NCBI RefSeq assembly: GCF_900095265.1
Contig: NZ_LT607652.1
Location: 495,762-559,761 of the forward strand
Direction of reading: 5' to 3'
From: Janthinobacterium sp. UMAB-56
GTDB taxonomy: Bacteria > Pseudomonadota > Gammaproteobacteria > Burkholderiales > Burkholderiaceae_D
Length of the DNA: 64,000 nucleotides
Shown one piece after another: positions 25,826 to 36,421 of the stretch; position 1 is the stretch's first letter; each line of letters begins with the position of its first letter. The notes under the pieces were generated by a model. The model made no database searches, was not told where the DNA came from, and saw only the letters and a list, made by a program, of their open reading frames with translations. Both the position numbers and the translations under genes were made by a program.

Positions 25826-26473
25826 ATGGATAAATTTACGATTTATGAAGGCCTGGTGGCACCGCTGGACCGCGCCAACGTCGACACCGACGCGATTATC
25901 CCGAAGCAATTCCTGAAATCGATCCACCGCAGCGGTTTCGGCCCCAACCTGTTCGACGAATGGCGTTACCTCGACCATGGCGAACCGGGCCAGGACAATA
26001 GCCGCCGCCCGCTGAACCCCGATTTCGTGCTCAACGAGCAGCGCTACCAGGGCGCCTCAATCTTGCTGACGCGCAAGAACTTCGGCTGCGGTTCCTCGCG
26101 CGAGCACGCGCCATGGGCACTCGATCAATATGGCTTCCGTGCCATCATCGCGCCATCGTTTGCCGACATCTTCTTCAACAATTGCTACAAGAACGGCTTG
26201 CTGCCCATCGTGCTGTCGGAGGCCCAGGTCGAGCACCTGTTCAATGAAGTCAAGGCCTTCCCCGGCTACAAGCTGGTGGTGGACCTGGAACAGCAATGCG
26301 TGCGCACCAGCAATGGCAGCGTCTCGTACCCGTTCGAGATCGACGCCTTCCGCAAATATTGCCTGATGAATGGCCTCGACGATATCGGCCTGACCCTGCG
26401 CCATGCCGACGATATCCGCGCCTTCGAAGAACGGCATTTGACTAATCAGCCATGGTTGGCGAACGTAATTTAA
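25826..26473 (+). CDS. leuD: 3-isopropylmalate dehydratase, small subunit
   Basis: 215 residues from ATG 25826; a GTG at 25778 would add 16 residues unlike the family. Swivel-domain features: [40 protein letters not shown] and [19 protein letters not shown]. It pairs with LeuC. The stop lies 11 bases before the leuB start. Confidence 0.96.
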   Translation: MDKFTIYEGLVAPLDRANVDTDAIIPKQFLKSIHRSGFGPNLFDEWRYLDHGEPGQDNSRRPLNPDFVLNEQRYQGASILLTRKNFGCGSSREHAPWALDQYGFRAIIAPSFADIFFNNCYKNGLLPIVLSEAQVEHLFNEVKAFPGYKLVVDLEQQCVRTSNGSVSYPFEIDAFRKYCLMNGLDDIGLTLRHADDIRAFEERHLTNQPWLANVI

Positions 26474-26484
26474 AGATTAAATCC

Positions 26485-27555
26485 ATGAAAATTGCAATCT
26501 TACCCGGTGACGGCATCGGTCCTGAAATCGTCGCGCAAGCCGTCAAGGTCTTGCAAGTGCTGGGCGAATCGTTCGAACTGGAAACGGCACCCGTGGGCGG
26601 CGCCGGCTATGCGGCCCACGGCCACCCTTTGCCGGAAGGCACTTTGGCGCTGGCCAAGGCGGCCGATGCCGTGCTGTTCGGCGCCGTCGGCGACTACCAG
26701 TACGACAACTTGGAGCGCCAGTTCCGCCCGGAACAGGCGATTTTGGGCTTGCGCAAGAACCTGGGCCTGTTCGCCAACCTGCGTCCGGCCATTCTGTACC
26801 CGGAACTGGCGGGCGCCTCGACCCTGAAGCCGGAAGTGGTGGCCGGCCTGGATATTCTGATCATCCGCGAATTGACGGGTGACATTTATTTCGGCCAGCC
26901 GCGCGGCGTGCGCGAGTGCCCGGACGGTCCGTTCAAGGGCCAGCGCGAAGGTTTTGACACCATGCGTTATGCGGAAGGCGAAATCCGCCGCATCGCCCAC
27001 GTGGCTTTCCAGGCCGCGCAAAAGCGCGACAAGCGCCTGACCAGCGTGGACAAGGCGAACGTGCTGGAAACCTTCCAGTTCTGGAAAGACATCGTCATCG
27101 ACGTGCACAAGGAATACCCGGACGTGGCGCTCGACCATATGTATGTCGACAACGCGGCCATGCAACTGGTGCGGGCGCCGAAGAAATTCGACGTCATGGT
27201 GACCGGCAACATGTTTGGCGACATCTTGTCGGACGCGGCCGCGATGCTGACGGGTTCGATCGGCATGTTGCCGTCCGCCTCGCTTGATGCCAACAACAAG
27301 GGCTTGTACGAGCCATCGCACGGTTCGGCGCCCGATATCGCCGGCAAGGGTATCGCCAATCCGCTGGCGACGATTTTGTCGGCCGCCATGATGTTGCGTT
27401 ATTCGCTCAACCGCGAAGAGCAGGCAAACCGCATCGAGGCAGCCGTGAAGAAAGTGCTGGCGCAGGGCTTGCGCACGGCCGACATCCACGAAGCGGGCAC
27501 GACTTTGGTCGGTACCGAGGCCATGGGTGATGCAGTTGTAAAAGCACTGGGATAA
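26485..27555 (+). CDS. leuB: 3-isopropylmalate dehydrogenase
   Basis: 356 residues from ATG 26485. NAD-dependent oxidative decarboxylation of 3-isopropylmalate in leucine synthesis. Motifs: [50 protein letters not shown], and the Mg/NAD site [20 protein letters not shown] with [16 protein letters not shown]. Standard length. Confidence 0.97.
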   Translation: MKIAILPGDGIGPEIVAQAVKVLQVLGESFELETAPVGGAGYAAHGHPLPEGTLALAKAADAVLFGAVGDYQYDNLERQFRPEQAILGLRKNLGLFANLRPAILYPELAGASTLKPEVVAGLDILIIRELTGDIYFGQPRGVRECPDGPFKGQREGFDTMRYAEGEIRRIAHVAFQAAQKRDKRLTSVDKANVLETFQFWKDIVIDVHKEYPDVALDHMYVDNAAMQLVRAPKKFDVMVTGNMFGDILSDAAAMLTGSIGMLPSASLDANNKGLYEPSHGSAPDIAGKGIANPLATILSAAMMLRYSLNREEQANRIEAAVKKVLAQGLRTADIHEAGTTLVGTEAMGDAVVKALG

Positions 27556-27600
27556 AATAGTCTAATGACGGCAGTCGCCGTCTCATTTTGAGGAATGGTA

Positions 27601-28728
27601 ATGAAATTAGTTGGCTTGGTAGGTTGGCGCGGTATGGTCGGTTCGGTCTTGATGCAACGCATGCAGGAAGAGGGCGATTTCGCCCACATCGAACCGGTAT
27701 TTTTCACGACCTCGAACACGGGCGGCGCGGCGCCGGCCATGGCGAAGAATGAAACCATCCTCAAGGATGCCAACAATATCGCCGAACTGTCCAAGTGCGA
27801 CATCATCATTTCCTGCCAGGGCGGCGACTACACGAGCGCTGTCTTCCCGCCATTGCGCGCGGCGGGCTGGAACGGCTACTGGATCGATGCGGCTTCGACC
27901 TTGCGCATGGAAAAAGACGCCGTCATCGTGCTCGACCCGGTCAACCTGCACGTCATCAAGGATGCGCTGGGCAAAGGCGTCAAGAATTACATCGGCGGCA
28001 ATTGCACCGTATCGTGCATGATGATGGGCCTGGGCGGCCTGTTCCAGCACGACCTGATCGACTGGATGACGTCGATGACCTACCAGGCGGCATCGGGCGG
28101 CGGCGCGCAGCACATGCGCGAACTGCTGACGCAATTTGGCACCATCAACGGCTCCGTCAAGGCGCTGCTGGACAACCCCGCTTCCGCCATCCTGGAAATC
28201 GACCGTCAGGTGCTGGCCACCCAGCACGGCTATTCCCCCGATGAAATCAAGCAATTCGGCGCGCCGCTGGCCGGCAACCTGATCCCGTGGATCGACAAGG
28301 ACCTGGGTAACGGCCAGTCGAAGGAAGAGTGGAAGGCGGGCGCGGAAACGAACAAGATCCTGGGCCGCGGCATCGACTTTGGCACCCAGGAAATTCCTGT
28401 CGACGGCCTGTGCGTGCGCATCGGCGCCATGCGCTGCCATTCGCAAGCCCTGACCATCAAGCTGAAAAAAGACGTGCCGCTCGATGAAATCAACGACATC
28501 ATCGCCAGCAATAATCAGTGGGTCAAGCTGGTCCCGAACACGCGCGAAGCGTCCGTGCGTGACCTGTCGCCGGCAGCCGTGACGGGCAGCCTGACGATCC
28601 CTGTCGGCCGCGTGCGCAAGATGAGCATGGGGGGCGAATACCTGTCCGCGTTCACCGTGGGCGACCAGTTGCTGTGGGGCGCGGCCGAGCCGCTGCGCCG
28701 CATGCTGCGCATCCTGCTGGACGCGTAA
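27601..28728 (+). CDS. asd: Aspartate-semialdehyde dehydrogenase
   Basis: 375 residues. It reduces aspartyl phosphate to aspartate semialdehyde, the branch point to lysine, threonine and methionine. NADP motif [15 protein letters not shown]; catalytic Cys in [28 protein letters not shown] and catalytic His in [14 protein letters not shown]. The ATG at 27601 is chosen because AGGA sits six bases upstream; an ATG at 27595 abuts it. This is the gram-negative type of the enzyme. A terminator follows. Confidence 0.96.
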   Translation: MKLVGLVGWRGMVGSVLMQRMQEEGDFAHIEPVFFTTSNTGGAAPAMAKNETILKDANNIAELSKCDIIISCQGGDYTSAVFPPLRAAGWNGYWIDAASTLRMEKDAVIVLDPVNLHVIKDALGKGVKNYIGGNCTVSCMMMGLGGLFQHDLIDWMTSMTYQAASGGGAQHMRELLTQFGTINGSVKALLDNPASAILEIDRQVLATQHGYSPDEIKQFGAPLAGNLIPWIDKDLGNGQSKEEWKAGAETNKILGRGIDFGTQEIPVDGLCVRIGAMRCHSQALTIKLKKDVPLDEINDIIASNNQWVKLVPNTREASVRDLSPAAVTGSLTIPVGRVRKMSMGGEYLSAFTVGDQLLWGAAEPLRRMLRILLDA

Positions 28729-28753
28729 TGGCAATAAATTGCTGAGCAAGACC

Positions 28754-28783
28754 AAGCCGGGGCTGTTTCCCCGGCTTTTTTTT
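28754..28783 (+). terminator. Rho-independent terminator after asd
   Basis: Stem AAGCCGGGG / CCCCGGCTT with loop CTGTTT, followed by a run of T; ends the leu-asd unit before fimV. Confidence 0.93.
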
Positions 28784-28876
28784 CGTCCTGAGCCCGTCAA
28801 GGCGCAACCATGCGGAGCTTGCATAGCTCTGGGCATGATGATATGTTGATACCTCTGGAAAAGTAACTGTTTTCCC

Positions 28877-31429
28877 ATGTCAACTAAGATGCCGCCAACT
28901 ATGCCTGTACACACTCGTCCCCGGGTCGCCTCCCTTGCCATTAAAACACTCAGCAGCGCTGTCGCCTGCGCGGTGTTATTGTCACCGGCGGCATCCGCAG
29001 CCGAGCTGGGCAAGATCACGGTGCTGTCCGCCGCCGGCCAGCCGCTGCGCGCCGAGGTCGAATTATCGGCCGTCAAGCCAGGCGAGGCAGCCAGCCTGCT
29101 GGCCAAGCTGGCGCCGCCTGACGCCTACCGCCAGGCCAACGTGGAATTCAATCCCGCCCTGAACGCGCTGACGTTTGCCGTGGAAAACCGCAACGGCAAG
29201 CCCTTCATCCGCATCAGCTCGGCGCAAGCGGTGGCCGAACCCATGGTCGACCTGCTGCTGGAACTGAGCAGCAAGAGCGGTCGCCAGGTGCGCGAATATG
29301 CGTTCGTGCTCGACACGCCGGAAGCGCGCCAGACGCGCGGCGCGCAAGTGACGGCGCCAGTCGAGCCGGGCAAGGCCAAGCCGGCCGCCGCCGCTGCCGA
29401 TACGCCGCCCGCGCCGAAAAAGGTGGCGGGCGAATACAAGGTCAGGACAGGCGATACCCTGAGCCGCATCGCCAGCGAACTGAAACCATCGGGCGTCTCG
29501 CTCGACATGATGCTTGTGGCCCTGTATCGCGCCAATCCCGATGCCTTCATGGGCGAGAACATGAACCGCATGCAGGCCGGGCGCATCCTGGCCGTGCCGG
29601 GTGCCGACACCGTGCGCGCTATCGGCGCGGCTGAAGCGAAGGGCATCGTGACGGCGCACGCCATCGATTTTGAAGCCTACCGCAACAAGCTGGCAGGCCA
29701 GGTGTCGCAAAGCAAGCCGACCAAGGCCGCGCAAGCGACGCAAAGCACGGCCGGCAAGATCGGGCCTACCCGCGTGCAGGAAAAGCCGACGGCCGTGAGT
29801 GAGTCGCAAGACAAGCTGAAACTGTCGAAGGCGGAGCCGACGGCCAAGTCGGCCGGCAAGAGCACTGTCGCCAGCGAGGAAGACAAGATCGCCAAGGCAA
29901 AACAGGTCGATGAAGCGGCTGCCCGCGTGAAAGAGCTGGAAAAGAACGTCAGCGACCTGGAAAAGTTGATGGCGGTGAAGAACAAGGCCATGGCCGACAA
30001 GAGTGCTCCTGCGCCCGCCAAAACGGCCGAGTCCGCTGCCAGCGCACCGGCCGACGCCCAGCCGCCCGTACTTCAGCCGGCGGCACCGAAAGCGAAACCG
30101 GTGCCGCTGGTGAGAAAGCCATCGCCGCTGGAACCGACCATTACCGACAAGATCAACGACCACCTGGGAGCCATCGGCATCGGCCTGGCCGCGCTGCTGG
30201 CAGCCGTGGCTGCACTGGTGATCGCGCGCCGGCGCAAGGAAACGCCGCCGCCCGCAGCAGACATCGCCCCCGTGTTCGAGCCGGAAGCGCCGCTGGCGCC
30301 GCCGGCCGGCCTGGCACCGGAAGACCAGCAATCCGAAGCGAGCAACCACCTGTTCGGCACGGGCGCCGCTGCTGCCGGCGTGGCCGCTGCTGGCGCCAGC
30401 ATGCTCGATGCGAATGAAACGGACCCGGTCGCCGAAGCCGACGTGTATATCGCCTACGGCCGCGATGGCCAGGCCGAAGATATTCTCAAGGAAGCCTTGC
30501 GCATCCATCCTGAACGCCATGCGGCGCGCCTGAAGCTGCTGGAAATCTATTCGGCCCGCAACGACGCGCGCGCGTTTGAAGATCAGGCCAGCGAGCTGTA
30601 CAGCCTGACGCGGGGCCAGGGCGAAGAGTGGCCGCAGGCCGCTGCGCTGGGCCTGGCGCTCGATCCCACCAATCCCCTGTATGGCGATACGGAAGATGAT
30701 GCCGTTGTCAGCCTGAGCAAGGCTGCCGGCGACGACTTGCAGGGCCAGAGCATGGATTTGCCTGACGAACCGGCGACGCCGCTGGCCGACCTGGCGCCGG
30801 CCGAGCCGGCCACTGTTCCCGTCCGCGATGCGCGCGATCCCCTCGATTTTGACCTCGACAGCCTCGATTTCGAGCCCGTATCCACCAGCGATCCCATCGT
30901 CATGCCGGGGCCGGACAGCAAGCCGCAGGCCACCACGCAGGATGCGCACTACGACGCCAGCATGGATTTCGGCCTGGACCTGGAGCCGCCAGCCGGTCCC
31001 GTGAATGGTGTGGGCGCAGGTTTAACGCCCTTGCCTGACCCCTTGAAAGACGTGGACTTGGCCCATTTCGACCTCGACGAGCCCGTGGCGCCAGCTGCCG
31101 CACCCGTCGCGGCGGCCGAGCCATCCCTCGACAGCCTGTTTGACGACGCGCAAACGCCAGCCGCCTTGCCGGAAGCCACTCCGCCGGCGCAAGAATTCGA
31201 CCTGTCCGGCATCGATCTGGACCTCAACGACGGCAAGACGGCCAGCGTGGGCGTGGACGACCCGTTGTCGGCCATCCATATGGAAATGGATACCAAGCTG
31301 GACTTGGCGATCGCTTACCAGGAAATCGGAGACAAAGAAGGCGCGCGCGAGCTGATCGATGAGGTCATCAAGGGCGGTAGTGCCGAACAGGTCGCCAAGG
31401 CGAATACCATGCGTGCGCTGCTGAGCTAA
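28877..31429 (+). CDS. fimV: FimV/HubP-type polar hub protein
   Basis: 850 residues. Signal peptide ending in PAASA-AELG; N-terminal FimV domain (LGKITVLSAAGQPLRAEVEL, LLLELSSKSGRQVREYAF); LysM domain at about 185-245 (YKVRTGDTLSRIA); a coiled coil near 350; one membrane helix at about 430-452 (GLAALLAAVAALVIARRR); then a long acidic cytoplasmic part with TPR-like repeats (VYIAYGRDGQAEDILKEALR) and the C-terminal FimV motif KLDLAIAYQEIGDKEGARELIDEV. FimV binds peptidoglycan at the pole and supports type IV pili and cAMP signalling. The position before truA is usual in betaproteobacteria. Confidence 0.94.
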   Translation: MSTKMPPTMPVHTRPRVASLAIKTLSSAVACAVLLSPAASAAELGKITVLSAAGQPLRAEVELSAVKPGEAASLLAKLAPPDAYRQANVEFNPALNALTFAVENRNGKPFIRISSAQAVAEPMVDLLLELSSKSGRQVREYAFVLDTPEARQTRGAQVTAPVEPGKAKPAAAAADTPPAPKKVAGEYKVRTGDTLSRIASELKPSGVSLDMMLVALYRANPDAFMGENMNRMQAGRILAVPGADTVRAIGAAEAKGIVTAHAIDFEAYRNKLAGQVSQSKPTKAAQATQSTAGKIGPTRVQEKPTAVSESQDKLKLSKAEPTAKSAGKSTVASEEDKIAKAKQVDEAAARVKELEKNVSDLEKLMAVKNKAMADKSAPAPAKTAESAASAPADAQPPVLQPAAPKAKPVPLVRKPSPLEPTITDKINDHLGAIGIGLAALLAAVAALVIARRRKETPPPAADIAPVFEPEAPLAPPAGLAPEDQQSEASNHLFGTGAAAAGVAAAGASMLDANETDPVAEADVYIAYGRDGQAEDILKEALRIHPERHAARLKLLEIYSARNDARAFEDQASELYSLTRGQGEEWPQAAALGLALDPTNPLYGDTEDDAVVSLSKAAGDDLQGQSMDLPDEPATPLADLAPAEPATVPVRDARDPLDFDLDSLDFEPVSTSDPIVMPGPDSKPQATTQDAHYDASMDFGLDLEPPAGPVNGVGAGLTPLPDPLKDVDLAHFDLDEPVAPAAAPVAAAEPSLDSLFDDAQTPAALPEATPPAQEFDLSGIDLDLNDGKTASVGVDDPLSAIHMEMDTKLDLAIAYQEIGDKEGARELIDEVIKGGSAEQVAKANTMRALLS

Positions 31430-31430
31430 G

Positions 31431-31526
31431 CACCTGATACGACGTCCATGGCTGCGTTGCACGGTCTCGCCGTACTATTCGTACTGTCTTCGACCGCGCG
31501 CCTTGCCCTGAACGCCGTCTCAGGCG
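31431..31526. repeat. 96-bp imperfect palindromic intergenic element
   Basis: Ends are imperfect inverted repeats: CCTGATACGACGT at the left pairs with the complement of ACGCCGTCTCAGG at the right (11 of 13 positions). The tip is GTAC-TATTC-GTAC at 31472-31484, exactly at the centre. It fills the gap between fimV and the truA promoter. I recall similar elements between genes of related bacteria, so it may be a REP-like or MITE-like repeat; only one copy was noticed in this window. Confidence 0.65.
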
Positions 31527-31575
31527 CTTGTGTGGCCGGAAGGCGAGGCCGCCTTTGCGCCGGTATAATGCTTCG

Positions 31576-32406
31576 ATGCAAAATATTACGACAGCAACGC
31601 CATTGAAGCGTATCGTCCTCGGCCTGCAGTACGACGGCACGGCCTGGCATGGATACCAGAAACAGGAAGATGGGCAGACGGTGCAGGACCAGCTGGAAAA
31701 CGCGCTGGAGCAGTTTGCCCGCGTGCGCCTGGCCACGACCTGCGCCGGCCGCACGGATACGGGTGTGCATGCGCTCGAGCAAGTCGTGCACTTCGATACG
31801 GCATTGAACCGCGACGTGCACGCGTGGGTGCGCGGCGTCAACGCCTTCCTGCCGAAATCCATCGCCGTGCGCTGGGCCAAAGAGCTGGCCGGCGACCCCA
31901 CCGTCAACGATTTTTTCCACGCCCGCTTCAGCGCCCGCGCGCGCACCTATCATTATGTGTTGTACAACAACGCCACCCGTTCGCCGCTGGTGGAAGGGCG
32001 CGCCGGTTTCTTTTTCCGTCCGCTGGACGTGGAGCTGATGCGCCAGGCCGTGCAGCCCTTGCTGGGCTGGCATGACTTCACGGCCTTCCGCGCGGCGCAG
32101 TGCCAGGCCAAGTCGCCCGTCAAACTCATGCACGACATCCGCATCGAACGGCGCGGCGATTGCGTCATCTTCACCATTACGGCGAATGCTTTTCTGCACC
32201 ACATGGTGCGCAACCTGGTCGGCTCGCTAGTGTATATCGGCACGGGGCGTGAAAAGCCGGACTGGCTGGGGCACTTGCTTGAAAGTAAAGATCGCCACGC
32301 GGCGGCGCCCACCTTCATGCCGGATGGCCTGTATCTGGCGCAGATCGATTACGATCCGAAATGGGCGTTACCGCAAGACAGCAGCAGCGCCTTGCCCTGG
32401 TTCTGA
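31576..32406 (+). CDS. truA: tRNA pseudouridine(38-40) synthase TruA
   Basis: 276 residues from ATG 31576, which follows a -10-like TATAAT at 31564-31569 within seven bases, so the mRNA leader must be very short if that promoter is used. Catalytic Asp in TCAGRTDTGVHALEQVV; FHARFSARARTYHYVLYN; FLHHMVRNLVGSLVYIG. It modifies U38-U40 in the tRNA anticodon arm. Confidence 0.96.
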   Translation: MQNITTATPLKRIVLGLQYDGTAWHGYQKQEDGQTVQDQLENALEQFARVRLATTCAGRTDTGVHALEQVVHFDTALNRDVHAWVRGVNAFLPKSIAVRWAKELAGDPTVNDFFHARFSARARTYHYVLYNNATRSPLVEGRAGFFFRPLDVELMRQAVQPLLGWHDFTAFRAAQCQAKSPVKLMHDIRIERRGDCVIFTITANAFLHHMVRNLVGSLVYIGTGREKPDWLGHLLESKDRHAAAPTFMPDGLYLAQIDYDPKWALPQDSSSALPWF

Positions 32407-32440
32407 CGTTTCGCATCAAGCAATAACCTCAAGGAATAAC

Positions 32441-33124
32441 ATGCCACGCACACGCATCAAGATCTGCGGCCTGACCCGCGCCGAAGACATCCAGGCCGTC
32501 GTGGCGGCGGGCGCCGACGCCATCGGCTTCGTGTTTTATCCGAAAAGTCCCCGCTACGTGACGCCCGAGCAGGCAGCTGCCCTGATCGCCACCATGCCGC
32601 CCTACGTGACAACGGTGGGCCTGTTCGTCAATGCCACGCTGGACGAGGTGCGGGCGACCCGGGCCGTGGCGCCCTTGTCGCTGCTGCAATTTCATGGTGA
32701 CGAGACGCCCGAACACAGCGCCGCGCTGGCCGGTGCCGTGCATACGCCGTTTACGCAAGTGTTCCGCGTCAAACCCGACACCACCTCGGAAGATTTGCTA
32801 GAATACGAACAGCGCTATCGCGCCGCCAGTCCCTTGTTCTCCAGCCTCTTGTTGGACACCTATGTGGATGCTTACGGCGGTGCAGGAAAGGTATTCGATT
32901 GGTCCCTCATTCCAGAAGAACTCGCGCCTCGGGTCGTTTTAAGTGGTGGCTTGAGCGTACAAAACGCGACTGACGCAGTGGTGCGCGTGCGCCCTTACGC
33001 CGTCGACATCAGCAGTGGTGTCGAAGCGTCCAAGGGTATCAAGGACGCATCCCGAGTCCGCGCGTTTATCGCCGCGGTGCAGGATGCCGATGCCATCATT
33101 GCCAGAGGAAACCACCATGAATGA
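32441..33124 (+). CDS. trpF: Phosphoribosylanthranilate isomerase
   Basis: 227 residues from ATG 32441 with AAGGA upstream. Third step of tryptophan synthesis. Motifs: [20 protein letters not shown] with the catalytic Cys, [47 protein letters not shown] and the phosphate site [12 protein letters not shown] with [15 protein letters not shown]. The end overlaps trpB by 8 bases. trpF stands apart from trpC, as usual outside the enteric bacteria. Confidence 0.96.
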   Translation: MPRTRIKICGLTRAEDIQAVVAAGADAIGFVFYPKSPRYVTPEQAAALIATMPPYVTTVGLFVNATLDEVRATRAVAPLSLLQFHGDETPEHSAALAGAVHTPFTQVFRVKPDTTSEDLLEYEQRYRAASPLFSSLLLDTYVDAYGGAGKVFDWSLIPEELAPRVVLSGGLSVQNATDAVVRVRPYAVDISSGVEASKGIKDASRVRAFIAAVQDADAIIARGNHHE

Positions 33125-34367
33125 CCACACTACCACGCCCGGCGCAGCCGCCGCATTATTTCACGCCACCGATTACCCATTCCCTGACCCGCGCGGCCAC
33201 TTCGGCCCGTATGGCGGCGCGTTTGTTGCCGAAACGCTCACGCATGCGCTGGCCGAACTGAAGGAAGCCTACGCCCGCTACAGCGTTGATCCGGAGTTCC
33301 TGGAAGAATTCCGCTACGAGTTGAAACACTTCGTCGGCCGTCCATCGCCCATCTACCACGCCAAGCGCTGGTCCGAAATGGCCGGCGGCGCGCAAATCTA
33401 TTTCAAGCGCGAAGACTTGAACCACACGGGCGCGCACAAGATCAATAACGTGATCGGCCAGGCCTTGCTGGCCAAGCGCATGGGCAAGCCGCGCATCATC
33501 GCCGAGACGGGTGCCGGCCAGCACGGCGTGGCCACCGCCACGATCTGCGCCCGCTTCGGCCTCGAATGCGTGGTCTACATGGGCAGCGAAGACGTCAAGC
33601 GCCAGGCGCAGAACGTGTACCGCATGAAATTGCTGGGCGCCACCGTCGTGCCCGTGGAATCGGGCTCCAAGACCTTGAAAGATGCGCTGAACGAAGCCAT
33701 GCGCGACTGGGTCACCAACATCGAAAACACCTTTTATATCATCGGCACCGTGGCCGGCCCCCATCCTTACCCCATGATGGTGCGCGACTTCCAGTCCGTC
33801 ATCGGCGAGGAATGCCTGGTGCAGATGCCGGAAATGACGGGCCGCCAGCCGGACTACGTGCTGGCTTGCATCGGCGGCGGCTCGAACGCTATGGGCATTT
33901 TTTACCCGTATATCGACCAGAAGGATGTCAAACTGATCGGCGTGGAAGCGGCCGGCGAAGGATTGGATACGGGCAAGCACTCGGCTTCGCTGGCGGCGGG
34001 CTTCCCGGGCGTGCTGCATGGCAACCGCACCTATCTGCTGCAGGATGAGAATGGCCAGATCATCGAGACGCATTCCGTCTCGGCCGGCCTCGACTATCCG
34101 GGCGTGGGACCGGAACATGCGTGGCTGAAAGACTTGGGCCGCGCGCAATACGTCTCCATCACGGATGACGAGGCCTTGCAAGCCTTCCACGACTGTTGCC
34201 ATATCGAAGGCATCATTCCGGCCCTGGAATCGTCGCACGCGCTGGCCTACGCGGCCAAGCTGGCGGCCACCTTGCCGAAAGACCAGATCGTGCTGGCCAA
34301 CCTGTCGGGCCGTGGCGACAAGGACATGCATACGGTGGCGGAGCGTATGGGATTGAATTTCAGTTAA
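33117..34367 (+). CDS. trpB: Tryptophan synthase beta chain
   Basis: 416 residues from ATG 33117 (AGAGGAAACC upstream). PLP enzyme that joins indole and serine. PLP lysine in [20 protein letters not shown], catalytic Glu in [10 protein letters not shown], phosphate loop [11 protein letters not shown] and ESSHALAY near the end. Start codon lies within the end of trpF. It works as the alpha2-beta2 complex with TrpA. Confidence 0.97.
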   Translation: MNDHTTTPGAAAALFHATDYPFPDPRGHFGPYGGAFVAETLTHALAELKEAYARYSVDPEFLEEFRYELKHFVGRPSPIYHAKRWSEMAGGAQIYFKREDLNHTGAHKINNVIGQALLAKRMGKPRIIAETGAGQHGVATATICARFGLECVVYMGSEDVKRQAQNVYRMKLLGATVVPVESGSKTLKDALNEAMRDWVTNIENTFYIIGTVAGPHPYPMMVRDFQSVIGEECLVQMPEMTGRQPDYVLACIGGGSNAMGIFYPYIDQKDVKLIGVEAAGEGLDTGKHSASLAAGFPGVLHGNRTYLLQDENGQIIETHSVSAGLDYPGVGPEHAWLKDLGRAQYVSITDDEALQAFHDCCHIEGIIPALESSHALAYAAKLAATLPKDQIVLANLSGRGDKDMHTVAERMGLNFS

Positions 34368-34452
34368 GTCACTGACCATCCCCATGTTGCGCAGGTCGGG
34401 TTGGCGCGAACGCGTAACCCGACATTTTTCACCGATAACACGAAAGCATGCC

Positions 34453-35250
34453 ATGTCCCGTATCGCCACTACCTTTGCCAATTTAAAATCCAACAACAAG
34501 ACCGGCCTGGTCACCTTTATCACCGCTGGCGACCCCGGCCCCGACGCTACCGTGCCCCTGATGCACGCGCTCGTCGAAGGCGGTGCCGACGTGCTGGAAC
34601 TGGGCGTGCCGTTTTCCGACCCCATGGCCGAAGGCCCCGTCATCCAGCGCGCTTGCGAGCGGGCCTTGAAATTCAATGTCGGCATCCACGATGTGTTTGG
34701 CTATGTGCACCAGTTCCGTGCCAGGAACCAGACGACACCCGTCGTGCTGATGGGCTATGCGAATCCCATCGAGCGCATCGGCAGCGCCGCGTTTATTGAG
34801 GCAGCGCAAGCGGCCGGCGTCGATGGCGCCATCGTCGTCGATTATCCGCCCGAAGAATGCGAGGAATTCGCCGCCGCCATGCGCGCCGCAGGCCTCGACC
34901 TGATTTTCCTGCTGTCGCCCACCTCGACCAAAGAGCGCATCGCGCAAGTGGCCAAGGTCGGCGGCGGCTTCAGCTACTATGTGTCGCTGAAGGGCGTCAC
35001 GGGCGCGGGCAACATTGATACGCAACAGGTGGCGGAGCGCCTCGCGGCCATCCGTCAGCATGTAAAATTACCCATCGGCGTGGGCTTCGGCATCCGCGAT
35101 GGCGCCACGGCCAAGGCCGTTGCCGAGGTGGCCGATGCCGTCGTGATCGGCAGCCGTATCATCCAGGAGATAGAAAATGCCCCCGAAGGTGGTGCCGTCG
35201 ATGCCGTGCGCAGCTTTACGGCAGGTATCCGCGCCGCACTGGATGCCTGA
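34453..35250 (+). CDS. trpA: Tryptophan synthase alpha chain
   Basis: 265 residues from ATG 34453. Cleaves indole-3-glycerol phosphate. Motifs: [20 protein letters not shown], catalytic Glu and Asp in [44 protein letters not shown] and the phosphate-binding [14 protein letters not shown]. The gap to trpB is 85 bases. Confidence 0.97.
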   Translation: MSRIATTFANLKSNNKTGLVTFITAGDPGPDATVPLMHALVEGGADVLELGVPFSDPMAEGPVIQRACERALKFNVGIHDVFGYVHQFRARNQTTPVVLMGYANPIERIGSAAFIEAAQAAGVDGAIVVDYPPEECEEFAAAMRAAGLDLIFLLSPTSTKERIAQVAKVGGGFSYYVSLKGVTGAGNIDTQQVAERLAAIRQHVKLPIGVGFGIRDGATAKAVAEVADAVVIGSRIIQEIENAPEGGAVDAVRSFTAGIRAALDA

Positions 35251-35447
35251 GCAAGCTTATTGTTTACGCAAGCTCGGCTGGCAGCAAAGTTCGACAGTCC
35301 GGCGATAAACGGCTACACTTCGGCCACTGATTTTCCTGTTATTGTGCAATAGATAAAATTTTTGATGGCGCCCTGCGGGGCGTCGCCGTTTACCGTCTGC
35401 CGGGGGCGTCCACCGACGTTACCCCTACAAGGGCCCAAGGAGAAAAT
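35251..35447. other. trpA-accD intergenic leader
   Basis: About 200 bases without a gene. It holds an AT-rich stretch (35330-35363, possible promoter around AGATAAAAT) and then GC-rich inverted sequence near 35367-35385 (GGCGCCCTGCGGGGCGTC). AAGGAG precedes accD. It could separate a second transcription start for accD-folC. Confidence 0.4.
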
Positions 35448-36320
35448 ATGAGTTGGTTGGAAAAACTGCTGCCACCGCGCATCCAGCGTTCTGATGCTGC
35501 CGCGCGCAAGACCATGCCGGAAGGCCTGTGGGTCAAGTGTCCGTCGTGCGAAGCCGTGCTGTACCGTACGGACCTGGAATCGAATCTGCACGTGTGCCCG
35601 AAATGCGATCACCACATGCGCATCCGCGCGCGTGAACGTCTCGACAGCCTGCTCGACGCGGGTGGTCGCTATGAAATCGGCCAGGAAATCCTGCCTGTCG
35701 ATACCTTGAGATTCAAGGATAGCAAGAAATACCCGGACCGCCTGAAGTCCGCCATGGAAGCGACTGGCGAGACGGATGCGATGGTCGTCATGGGCGGCGC
35801 CATCATGAGCCTGCCAGTGGTCGTGGCGTGCTTCGAATTCGAATTCATGGGCGGCTCCATGGGCTCCGTCGTGGGCGAGCGCTTCGTGCGCGGCGCGCAG
35901 ATCGCGCTGGAACAGAAAGTGCCGTTCATTTGCATCACCGCCACCGGTGGCGCGCGCATGCAGGAAGGCTTGCTGTCGCTGATGCAGATGGCCAAGACCA
36001 CTGCCATGCTGACCAAGCTGTCGGAAAAGAAACTGCCCTTCATCAGCGTGCTGACCGACCCGACCATGGGCGGCGTGTCCGCCTCGTTCGCCTTCATGGG
36101 CGATGTGGTGATCGCTGAGCCGAAAGCGCTGATCGGTTTTGCCGGCCCGCGCGTGATTGAAAACACCGTGCGCGAAAAACTGCCGGAAGGCTTCCAGCGC
36201 GCCGAGTTCCTCGTTACCAAGGGCGCCGTCGACATGATCGTCGACCGCCGCAAGATGCGCGAAGAAATCGCCCGTTTGCTGGCCTTGTTGCAAAACCAGG
36301 CCGTCGAAGTCTTGGCGTAA
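35448..36320 (+). CDS. accD: Acetyl-CoA carboxylase carboxyltransferase beta subunit
   Basis: 290 residues. First committed step of fatty acid synthesis, with AccA. Zinc ribbon at the N-terminus: two Cys in [11 protein letters not shown] and two in HVCPKCDHH. Carboxyltransferase motifs: [54 protein letters not shown] and [20 protein letters not shown]. Normal length; AAGGAG seven bases upstream of the ATG. Confidence 0.97.
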   Translation: MSWLEKLLPPRIQRSDAAARKTMPEGLWVKCPSCEAVLYRTDLESNLHVCPKCDHHMRIRARERLDSLLDAGGRYEIGQEILPVDTLRFKDSKKYPDRLKSAMEATGETDAMVVMGGAIMSLPVVVACFEFEFMGGSMGSVVGERFVRGAQIALEQKVPFICITATGGARMQEGLLSLMQMAKTTAMLTKLSEKKLPFISVLTDPTMGGVSASFAFMGDVVIAEPKALIGFAGPRVIENTVREKLPEGFQRAEFLVTKGAVDMIVDRRKMREEIARLLALLQNQAVEVLA

Positions 36321-36421
36321 TGCCAAAGTAACAGGCCGGGCGGTGTCCAGCGGACCCGCCCGGTTGCCACGCCACACCGTTTGCGCGCCTCGCGCACTGT
36401 CTCCTCATCAAGAAGTCTCCC

